Below are positions 50,281-59,727 of a DNA stretch of 64,000 nucleotides, one piece after another. This stretch comes from Allium sativum (Eukaryota; Streptophyta; Magnoliopsida; Asparagales; Amaryllidaceae). The notes beneath the pieces are model-generated. The model was not told where the DNA came from, searched no databases, and worked only from the letters and a program-made list of their open reading frames with translations. Numbering within the stretch: the first letter of the stretch is position 1; every line of letters starts with the position of its first letter. The stretch spans positions 304,039,456 to 304,103,455 of the forward strand of contig CM060922.1 of the NCBI GenBank assembly GCA_030737875.1, given 5' to 3'. A program made the position numbers and the translations under genes.

Positions 50281-51319
50281 AAAATATTAAATTTTGAAAT
50301 CACTTTTCAATATTCATTATAAAACGAATATAATCGATATAAATATCGTTCGCGTCAAAATAGCGCATCTCTAATCAATACGGCTATATATATATTTCAA
50401 TAACTTCGTGATTCTATTCAACAAATGAATCTATATTTCTTTCAATACATGAATCAATATTTTGTCAACACACAACTAATCTCAACAAATGAGTACTATC
50501 CATATGTGACTATTTTTGTTATTTAATATATTTTATAAAAATTTTGTTCAACACATGACTAATCTCAACGGATGAGTACAGTCAACACATGAACCTTTAT
50601 TTTATAATATTCTTTATTTTCTAAATTGGAATGAGGCCCGATCAATTACCATATAAAGTTAATTGTATGGATTCCATACAACACATGTATATAATAGCAA
50701 CGATAAATAATCAACCATCATCCAAAGTGTACTACACTTTATAAGCATCAAATATAGATATCTAACGCTTATAACAGTCCGTCGATCCATCGATCGACAT
50801 ACAACTAATTATTGGGATTAGTGTATGCCGTATTTTATCCCAATACCCGTGTGGGGTTTCAAATCAACAAACACAGATTTTATTTGTGCAGTTGGGCGAT
50901 GTGTAAAATTTATCATCCCAATCCATCAGTCAAATCAGTGTATATAAACAAATCGGTCGATTTGTTTATAAATATTTATTTATTCACATTCACGTTAAAA
51001 ATTATATTTTTAACGATAAAATATTTTTAACTATATAAATATTTTATTTTATTTCAACACATGAATATATTTCATTATCTATTTCACATCAATTTCACAA
51101 ACAAATTTCACAACACATCAATCAAACAAACAAGCCATCTATGGTCTGTGGATGGCGGGTGTCGGGTGCTACTAAACATCATCTGCATCCTAGTATATAT
51201 ATAACTAGAAAAAGAAATTTAGAGTGAGAAGTTCTCACAAATAGCTATCCAATACCACGACTCTTCATTCATAGAAATCTTCATCGTTATCGCATCTTTG
51301 TCATCTTCATTGCCTGTAG

Positions 51320-51545
51320 CCACTACATATATAAAAATCGAATTTTTACTTCGCTATTCAATATATAAAAATCGAATTTTTACTTTGCTATTCAATATAT
51401 ATAAAAATCGAATTTTTACTTCGCTATTCAATATATAAAAATCGAATTTTTACTTCGCTATTCAATATATAAAAATCAAATTTTTACTTCGTTATTCAAT
51501 ATATAAAAATCGAATTTTTACTTCGCTATTCAATATATAAAAATC
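51320..51545. repeat. 42-45-bp tandem repeat (in LTR F)
   Basis: About six units of TATAAAAATCGAATTTTTAC followed by TTCGCTATTCAATA. Each unit has a small AAAAAT-cg-AATTTTT hairpin. Confidence 0.88.
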
Positions 51546-51879
51546 TCGCCTTTTCAAATATAAGGATGACATTTCGAATATTCCTATCATGTAAAAATTA
51601 TATTTTTAATTCTCTACATAAACAAAAATCATATTTTTACATCTTCTACATAATAAAGATTATATTTTTAATACTTTAAAAATATAAAAATCATATCTTT
51701 AATACTTTAAAAATATAAAAATCATACTCTCTTCTCTTTATAAAAATCAAACCCTTTCATGTTGTTCATCTATAAAAACCGATTTTTATAATTCTAAAAC
51801 TAATTACTTTGAATAAATATAAGTAAATAACTGAATAAAATAATAAAAATAAAACTTACAGGGTTCAATTTGGTGAAGG

Positions 51880-52215
51880 CTCGGCGTCGGGCGCTGTAGG
51901 GCGTCGCAGGTGGGTGGCTTAGGGTTCGGTGGGCTAGGGCTGAAGGTTTTCTGGAGGTTCTAGGTGGGAAGAAGGGCTTGGAGCAGTAGAGAGAGGGAAC
52001 GGAGGGGGTTGCGCGAGAGGGAGGAGGAGGGGTGGTCGGCGCCGTCGCGCGAGGTGGCGGGGGAGGAAGCGATGACGAGGGGGGGTTCGATCGTGAGGCA
52101 GCAGAGGGGGGGGGTTCGATCGCGACTGAGGAAGAGGAGGGGGGTAGCTCGGCGGCGGTGGCCCCTCCCTTGGCGGCGCGATGGATGGTGGGGCGGCGCT
52201 CCACCCCCCTGTCGC
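51880..52215 (-). other. GC-rich block with splice-donor-like edge in LTR F
   Basis: A 330-bp GC-rich island stands out in AT-rich surroundings. The minus strand has an open frame rich in Pro, Ser and Ala. Near its 3' edge (about 51857-51868) lies CCCTGTAAGTTTT, a good 5' splice-site match. No protein family is recognised. It could be the transcribed leader of the LTR, or a captured first exon of a host gene. Confidence 0.4.
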
Positions 52216-53756
52216 CCTCTTATTTTTTTTCTTTGATTCGAAAATCGATTTTTAACCGGGGGGGGGGGGGGGGTTAACTGAGTAAGGGAGAGAAAATAGG
52301 TTTATATATATTATTAATTCTCTAAAGAGTTGACATTTATTGACGAACTCGAAACGAGACCCACCGCCTGTCGTCCCTAGCATTTTACCCCTATTACGAA
52401 CACAATGGGATATGTATCGTAGGCTGATTCGATCGTTACAATCAGTTTCCGTTAAAATCAACATATAACTCTATATATTGAATTTGAACGCGCATTTCAA
52501 TTTACCGGGGTCAAATACGAACTTTAAAAATTCCCGAAAAATATTTTTTAGCTTAGTATTGACGATACGGTCCTAACAAAACTAGTTTCATCGAATTCTG
52601 AGATCGTTGGAAAAATGGCCATTTTCCAGTCGATTAAAATCAACTTAATCTGGTCAAACGCGTTTTCCTTTGCAACGCTCACGTATTGATTCGAAAAATT
52701 ATGAAATTTGGAATCTAGCAATAACTTGACACTGCGGACCCAACAAAAGTGGTTTCGTCGAAATCCGAGGTCGTTTTGCAAAATTTCCATTTTTAAGGGC
52801 CTGAATTCCATAGCGACTATTCAGAATTTTCATCTGGACATATCTTTTGATTCCCGCTATGAAATTTCAATTTTTCGGATTCGTTGGAAAGATATTCTAA
52901 AATAGATTCTAATGTTTTTGGTTTCACTAAAATCCGGATTGTTTTGCACCCGGTACATTCAATTGAAGTTTGAAATCGAATTATCGAACTACCGCGCCAT
53001 TTTCAATTCCTTTATAATTATATATAAATATTTATATTCTAACGACGATGTATATAACTATATTCGTTCGAATTATATTCAAAATAAATTTCTCGTCGAT
53101 ATTATTTAAAATAATCTACTTTAAATATTCAAAATTCGCTAAAATTGCCAAAATAAACATTTTAAACTGGCTCAGATTTTCGGGTTGTTACATAACAACT
53201 GGCATAGGTTCATGAATTCATCACACAATAACTTGCATAGGTAACTTGCATGATCTCATGACAACTTGCATAGGTTCATGATAACAACTTGCATAGATTC
53301 ATGATAACAACTTGCATAGATTCATGAATTCGCAACATAGTAACTTGAATAGGTAACTTGCATTGGTTTATGAATTTCACTTGCATAATTTCATGATTCA
53401 CCACAACAATAAACTTGTATAATTTCATGATCCACAACAACAATAAACTTTCATAACTACAAACAACATATACCCAAATCATAGTTTACCACGTTTCACT
53501 TTTATTTATTTAAACCTAAAAGTGACTAGAACTTACAGAAAAAGAGGGTCTTGAGTTCAGGGATCTGAATTCTGTAATTGATTAGCGTTCCCTTGATGTA
53601 GGAAATTTCATTGTTGTAATTTTAGGCTTGATTTGATTTGAATTGAGTTGCTTTACTTTGCTTCTAGTTGGTGGCGGCTACTCTAGGGTTTGGAGTGACA
53701 ACATGACGGCCATTGATCTAATTTTGATTTGATTTTAGGGTTTGAGTCTACCCCTG

Positions 53757-53765
53757 CTTATATAG
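53757..53765 (-). promoter_or_regulatory. TATA box of D-II LTR
   Basis: The minus strand reads CTATATAAG about 480 bp from the LTR start; the 5' LTR copy (59114-59122) reads CTATATAAA. Confidence 0.6.
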
Positions 53766-53940
53766 AATTTCAATTTAATTATAGTCGTCCGATGATCTTA
53801 GGGTTAATCAAAACCACTCAGTCCAGATTAGAACTATCCATAAACCCTAATGACTTAGTAACTAGTCCGAAATGACTCAGCACTGACTCACTGTTCGAAT
53901 CAGAGCCTCAGAAATCTGTGCAGGTTTTCTGCTCGACCTG

Positions 53941-54036
53941 GGCGTACTTGCTAAGTGCGCCCGTGCAACTTTGCATGGGCGCACTTCCCAAGTGCGCCAG
54001 TGCAATTTTGTTCTGGCGCACTTCCCAAGTGCGCCA
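53941..54036. repeat. AAGTGCGC palindrome cluster in U3 (D-II 3' LTR)
   Basis: Three units 36-38 bp apart, each near-perfect GGCGCACTT-ccc-AAGTGCGCC. The 5' LTR has the same cluster at 59298-59392. Confidence 0.85.
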
Positions 54037-54242
54037 GTGCATTCTGGTCTGTTTCTGGTTTTTCTGCCTCACTTTGTTTGTCCATATCTTCTTCATTCGG
54101 TATCCGTTTTACGCAAACTCTCTATCTCAACCAGAATTCCGAGACGAACGCAATGGCGTAACCCGTTTCCCTTAATTCTCACATTTACAATTAAGTATTA
54201 TTTAATTCGTTAACATTAATATTAAAATTTCAGGGTGTTACG

Positions 54243-55040
54243 TTCTCCCCTCCTTAAAGGATTTCGTCCCCGAAATCTTCAAGTCAAGAAGAATGTGCAT
54301 CCTAGCATCCAATCATCCATCTACTCAACCATCAAACACAGGCGTCCATTATCCTTAAAAGATTTCTAATGTCATATGAACATATGCAAAAAGTGTGTGT
54401 ACATGTCCTTATCTAATGCAGAATCAGGCAGTCTACTGATTCAGTTGACCTCCTTAATGCAAATCATGATAGTGCCATGCGTCCATTATGTATGCAAGTA
54501 AACATATTACATCATATAAGTTCTATATGTGTGCACACACATTAATCCAAATGCGACATCCATATGCTAGCTTATCCATTTTCATCCATAAAAATAAAAG
54601 AAAATGCACATCCATCCATATGCAGAATGAGAGAGTGATTGAGCCGATCTAGTGCCTAATGTGTGTGCATAGGCGTCCACAGGCAACCACTAGCAAACAC
54701 TTGCATCCACTTGCAACCATCTAACATAACATGTCTCAAACACATGTTTACATCCATGGATTTCCTATCTATAGGTCGAAGATTCAGTCGATGGGATACA
54801 AATAAATGATATAACTAAAACAAAAGCTCTATTCCCATTTGACATCGGTTAAGAGAATAATTCCCTAAGTCTCAGCCCTGAAGACCGAAATCAACATCAG
54901 ACTGACACTCAGAGAATTACCCCCATTAAACAATGTCAAAACTGGAAATCTACTTGATGGTTCGAGTAGAAACTCCTGTCCTTCAGAAATATCCAGATAC
55001 TTACAAACTACAGGTACGGATCAGATTACAGAATGATTCT
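54243..55040 (-). mobile_element. D-II PPT and 3' interior, with A/F-LTR-like insertion
   Basis: Next to the LTR the minus strand has TTAAGGAGGGGAGAA, the PPT. Sequence to about 54800 matches the D0 3' interior (8481-9000). Around 54840-54930, words such as CCGAAATCAACATCA and an AGAGAATAATTCCC-like segment match LTRs F (about 48430-48500) and A1 (about 4150-4205), suggesting a fragment of an A/F-type LTR was absorbed. No coding sequence is seen. Confidence 0.6.
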
Positions 55041-55350
55041 CAGAAAGCTAAGCATAACAGACCCTTGCGGGTCACAAGAAACTTTGGGGGTCTTCCCATG
55101 ACAAGTTAGAAACTTAACGACCCTCCTCTCAAAATCTCGAACGGCCCTCTACATAGAAAGCTGGTCCATTTAGAACCAACCCATAGCCCATAAACTTGAG
55201 CACACAAATGTCACATTCAAATTTTTGACATCTAACACAGATAATTTCAAACCCTTACAAATCACCAATAAATGAGCCGAACCACCAAAGGGGTTTGAAA
55301 CAACTACGGGATCAGAAACAAGACTAGTACTAAAGTGCAGAGTCTCAATT
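55041..55350 (-). pseudogene. D-II protease remnant
   Basis: The minus strand retains LHFSTSLVSDP, VSNPFGGSAHL and ERRVVKFL, aligned with the D0 protease, but has stops and lost the central LGMDWL motif (MGWF, stop, MDQL instead). RT and integrase do not follow; the interior passes directly to 3' non-coding sequence. Confidence 0.7.
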
Positions 55351-55790
55351 ACAAAATCAAGATGTCAGAATCAAAAAGAGTTTTAACTCAGCAATCAGAT
55401 AAGGAAATTAAACCATATACATAAAATTTTCCTATCTCTATCCTATCCGTCAGTCACGAGAGCATTCGCCCGCCCTCCAGAAGATTTTTCCCTTTGCCCT
55501 TGCCTTCTGGGGTAATCCTTGATCAGATGTCCCGTCTCACCATACTGAAAACAACGAGTCTTCTTACATGTTAACAAGTCTTCCTCCAAAGCTGCCCTCA
55601 TCGTGCAGAAAACCCCACGAAGCTCGAAAGAGGATTAGCCGTAGGTGAAATTACTGTGGCTACAGATGGAGGTTAGGTACTTCTTTGCCCTTCGACATGC
55701 ATCGTAGTCTCATCATGCATACAGAACCATGTCGCGATGAGGTTACCTCCCAGAAAGCCAGGAGCCCCAGAGACTCAGAAAAGAAGGAAA
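55351..55790 (-). pseudogene. D-II gag remnant with decayed zinc knuckle
   Basis: At about 55490-55560 the minus strand reads CFQYGETGHLIKDYP, an eroded Gag CCHC knuckle (last Cys now Tyr, second Cys now Tyr). The remaining bases to 55790 have no clear gag similarity and several stops, so most of gag is deleted or scrambled. Confidence 0.6.
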
Positions 55791-55952
55791 CAAGGATTAA
55801 ACAGAAAATCAAAAGATAGATATATGGCTTTGGGGACTATGTTTTTCAAAAAAAACTTTACTTTTGAAAATACTTCCTTTTCAAACCCTTTTTGAAAATA
55901 GTTTTCCAAAAGATTTTTATCAAATCTGGTAACCTTCAGCTCTGATACCAAG
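55791..55952 (-). mobile_element. D-II leader and primer-binding site
   Basis: Sequence matches the D0 leader at 28870-29028. The minus strand PBS TGGTATCAGAGC is at 55939-55950, two bases from the LTR end. Confidence 0.85.
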
Positions 55953-58344
55953 TGTAACACCCCACCTCCATTAAGGTCACTCACAAAGGGAATGCCTTAA
56001 CTTCAGTGGAGCATTTTTGGTAAACAGACATAGAATATCACAAGACAGATATAAAAATTTTGCAGCGGAAAATAAACAACTTTATTAAATCACCAAAATA
56101 CTTTGTTACATAATACCATGAGCCATAAAACACTTCTGTCTTACATTATCAGAGTTTATAGGTATTTAATAGAAAAACATCATTCCCCAGATTAAAGAGC
56201 AAGCCATATAAGAGAAAAAGACTCGAGCCATACTTCAGAAGTAGCTCGTAGAAGATGATATCCAAATCCTGACTAAACCTGGGTGTTTCCTCCTTGAGAA
56301 CCTATGGGGAAACGGATGGAAAAAGGAGAAACAAACTAGGTTAGACATACGTCTGGTGAGGCCAGTAACTTTTAGCCAATAAATAAATAAAGGTAAATAC
56401 AACAGGCATACTAAGTGGATAAGAGGATTCACGGTACAGATGACAGGTATGACAGGACAAATAAGGTAAGGTGTATGCATGCTTCACTGCAAACTACTCT
56501 GCACTATTACTAGTAAAATCAAGATGGGGTGATCCCTTCTGCTAATCATAATAACAATAACGATGGTGGTAGTTTCATGTATTCCTAGCTGCTGCCATAG
56601 GTGCCGCCTGCTCCTATCTCAACTAATCGTACCCACTACCCTCCTACTATAAATCGGTAGACTTAGGGCATACGTCAGGGTATACCTTAATTACTACCCT
56701 AATCGATCGGCTCCCTAATCTGTAGATACCCTGTGCTGGTCCTACAACTAGGGGGTATCACTTCCCTAAGTGACAACCCAAGGTGTGCACAGTTATACCT
56801 ACTGGTGTCACGGTCGTCTTGTCCCCCTCTGCCCGACCCATGCACGCACATGTCCCCGGTCGGTTTGCGCCGCCCACACGATCCGTCTCATTTTGGATCT
56901 CTTACAATCAATCAGTAAGCGTGCCCCTTCCCTGCCTAGTACGGAGTTCTTTACTTTGATACCCCTCCGAGTTACTGACTGAAATGGGTCCCACACAACA
57001 TGATACAAGCTCTCCCCAATGTCTTGTATCCCCACTAGGTTTTCTACAGACTATGTATACCCTAAGGTGTCTTTAATTACATTGCCCTCAATCAGTTATG
57101 CATACCTATTGGTATCTTTAATACATAAACCTTAATCTACCTATCGGTTTTGCTTACCTATAGGTGTCTTTAATACATAAGTCTATCTATTCCCATTAGT
57201 TATGCGTACCCCTAAGGGTGTCTTTAATACATAACTTTACTATTTTGCCCCGATTATGTATACCATTAGGTGTCTTTGATTATATAACCCTTTTTACCTG
57301 GTTAAGTTTGTGGGCCTTTATATATTAATATTACCCGCCTAACCTTCAATTGTACTTAACCCTCCCACTGATTTAATCCTATTTATTTAATGGTTAAGTT
57401 TGTGGGCCTATATATATTAATATTACCCACCTACCCATCAGTTGTACTTAACCCTCCCACAGATTTAATCCCATTTATTTATGGTTAAGTTTGTGGGCCT
57501 GTATATATTAATATTACCCACCTACCCATCAGTTGTACTTAACCCGCCCACTATCCAACTCATTTTACTGAACCCTAACTTATGTCTATCATCATACAGT
57601 CACATTATTAAGTTAGGTTAAGTAGTCTTTTCTTATTACCATGTCCAATTATGGTTATATTGGGCTAGACCTCCCACATTAGGGCTATAACATGTGGATG
57701 CTGGATATGTTGGTCGGGTCCGGGCAGTCTTATTCCACAGTTGGGTCTAACCTCGTGTCTTAGCCCGAGTCGTATTCACACACTTGGACCTCTCACATTA
57801 GGTTCAACATTAGTGGCTGCTGGATATGCCGGTCGGGTCCGGGTAGACTTCCACCACTAATGTAACCTAACCTCATGTCACAAGTGTTAATTAAATTTTC
57901 AGACTTATTTGCTTAAACATTCCTCTTTTGATTAATTAAGTTAATTAATTAATCCTTTCCTTTTTATAGGTGTCAATACCTGTCTTATTAACAATTTGAA
58001 TTTCCTATCCATAAATGGTCATATTCAAATTATACCATTTTTACTCAACTTTACCTATGTCATAATAATCAATTATTTATATGTTTTCCTACTAGAATCA
58101 TGTGTCCAATTTACATAAATAGTATGTAAATTATGCCTATTACAAATTCCCCCTTTTCCCCGTTTCTTAACTAGCGTAACCGTTTGCGTTTTTGGCGTCA
58201 TCGAGTCGAGGTTACAAGGTAGCCTCGCCATAACAATAAAATAAAGAGAATGACAAGGTGATTTTTTTCAGTATAGTTTTTGGCTTAAGCATGACAACTA
58301 GGTAAAATGACATGATAACTTCGCATATAATTATGATTCACCAC

Positions 58345-58815
58345 ATAATTAACAACTTGCATAGATTCCTGATTTTGCAACATAACAACTTGCATAGGTT
58401 CATGATTCACAACATAACAACTTGCATATGTGACTTGCATAGATTCATGATTCACAACATAACAACTTGCATAGGTGACTTGCATAGGTTCATGATTCAC
58501 AACATAACAACTTGCATAGGTGACTTGCATAGATTCATGATTCACAACATAACAACTAGCATAGGTTCATGAATTCATCACACAATAACTTGCATAGGTA
58601 ACTTGCATGATCTCATAACAACTTTCATAGGTTCATGATAACAACTTGCATAGATTCATGATAACAACTTGCATAGATTCATGAATTCGCAACATAATAA
58701 CTTGAATAGGTAACTTGCATTGGTTTATGAATTTCACTTGCATAATTTCATGATTCACCACAACAATAAACTTGTATAATTTCATGATCCACAACAACAA
58801 TAAACTTGCATAACT
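58345..58815. repeat. CTTGCATAG tandem repeat (D-II 5' LTR)
   Basis: Same units as 46545-46731 and 53198-53460, here intact. Regular spacing superficially resembles a CRISPR array but the intervening bases are also repeated. ORFs in both directions over this block are artefacts. Confidence 0.87.
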
Positions 58816-59297
58816 ACAAACAACATATACCCAAATCATAGTCTACCACGATTCACTTTTATTTATTTAAACCTAAAAGTGACTAAAACTCACAGAAAAA
58901 GAGGGTCTTGAGTTCTGGGATCTGAATTCTGTAATTGATTAGCGTTCCCTTGATGTAGGTAATTTCATTGTTGTAGTTTTAAGCTTGATTTGATTTGAAT
59001 TGAGTTGCTTTACTTTGCTTCTAGTTGGTGGCGGCTACTCTAGGGTTTGGAGTGACAACATGACGGCCATTGATCTAATTTTGATTTGATTTTAGGGTTT
59101 GAGTCTACCCCTGTTTATATAGAATTTCAACTTAATTATAGCCGTCCGATGATCTTAGGGTTAATCAAAACCATTCAGTCCAGATTAGAACTATCCAGAA
59201 ACCCTAATGACTCAGTAACTAGTCAGAAATGGCTCAGCACTGACTCACTGTTCGAATCAGAGCCTCAGAAGTCTGTGCAGGTTTTCTGCTCGGCCTG

Positions 59298-59392
59298 GGC
59301 GCACTTGCCAAGTGCGCCAGTGCATCTTTGCATGGGCGCACTTCCCAAGTGCGCCAGTGCAATTTTGTTCTGGCGCACTTCCCAGGTGCGCC
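59298..59392. repeat. AAGTGCGC palindrome cluster in U3 (D-II 5' LTR)
   Basis: Three GCGCACTT-loop-AAGTGCGC palindromes; the third is GCGCACTTCCC-AGGTGCGC with one mismatch. Confidence 0.85.
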
Positions 59393-59603
59393 AGTGCATT
59401 CTGGCCTGTTTCTGGTTTTTCTGCCTAACTTCGTTCGTCCATATCTTCTTCACACGGTATCCGTTTTACGCAAACTCGGACTCTATCTCAACCAGAATTC
59501 CAAGACGAACGCAATGGAGTAACCCATTTCCCTTAATTCTCACATTTACAATTAAGTATTCTTTAATTCGTTAACATTAATATTAAAATTATGGGGAGTT
59601 ACA

Positions 59604-59727
59604 TATACCAGAGCCTAAGTCAAAATGGGCACCTACCCTACGTACTAATCCTCGTCTTCCTCTTTCTCATTGTTGTCTCCTTCTGATTTCTCTCGATATA
59701 CAATGGATTCTGCTCCCTCTCCCCCCG
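59604..59727. mobile_element. CACTA transposon, 3' flank of the transposase gene
   Basis: It starts with tatac (59604-59608), the right duplication of D-II. The remainder is a short stretch between D-II and the stop codon of the transposase gene. No other feature is seen. Confidence 0.6.

Larger units (their letters stand above)
46732..53192 (-). mobile_element. Solo LTR F (6.46 kb), related to family A
   Basis: Minus strand. It starts TGTAACAACCCGAAAATC at 53192 and ends CCGGCCGTCACA at 46732, flanked by taaca. I found no PBS or PPT inside, so this is a solo LTR. It shares the CAGTC hairpin block (47083-47142) and the GTCAGACA...CCGGAGGCAC block (about 48106-48160) with families A and C, in the same order. 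AT-rich repeat arrays fill 49590-50280 and 51320-51540, and a GC-rich block lies at 51880-52215. Confidence 0.88.
53193..54242 (-). mobile_element. D-II 3' LTR, proximal part (U3 side)
   Basis: It starts with the right duplication taaca of F (53193-53197) and continues the CTTGCATAG repeat. It then has a TATA box (53757-53765), TGACTCA-type sites (53875-53892) and palindromes of the GCGCACTT-ccc-AAGTGCGC type (53978-53998, 54014-54036, with a degraded one at 53941-53960). On the minus strand it starts CGTAACACCCTG at 54242. Confidence 0.87.
44142..59603 (-). mobile_element. D-II: second D-family gypsy element, with nested solo LTR F
   Basis: Minus strand. The 5' LTR is 55953-59603, the interior 54243-55952, and the 3' LTR 44142-46731 plus 53198-54242, split by solo LTR F. 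LTR lengths are 3651 and 3635 bp. The flanking pentamers catac and tatac fit a target duplication with one mutation. The interior keeps only scraps of gag and protease, so D-II was probably non-autonomous when it inserted or lost pol later. It sits inside a CACTA transposon. Confidence 0.87.
55953..59603 (-). mobile_element. D-II 5' LTR (3.65 kb)
   Basis: It ends GGGGTGTTACA at 55953 and starts TGTAACTCCCCATAATTT at 59603 on the minus strand. It repeats every landmark of the 3' LTR: poly(A) signal (56081-56086), AGAC hairpin (56343-56354), hairpin arrays (57080-57545), double stem-loops (57667-57760, 57786-57880), CTTGCATAG repeat (58345-58815), TATA box (59114-59122) and palindrome cluster (59298-59392). 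It is uninterrupted. Confidence 0.9.

Noticed and set aside
42960..52273. Poly-G runs (42960-42978; 52258-52273) as G-quadruplex regulators
   Set aside because: Single homopolymer runs are more simply explained as slippage products and may also include sequencing error.
58345..58815. Regularly spaced repeats resembling a CRISPR array
   Set aside because: Spacers are themselves repeated, the sequence is inside a plant LTR, and the partner LTR has the same block.
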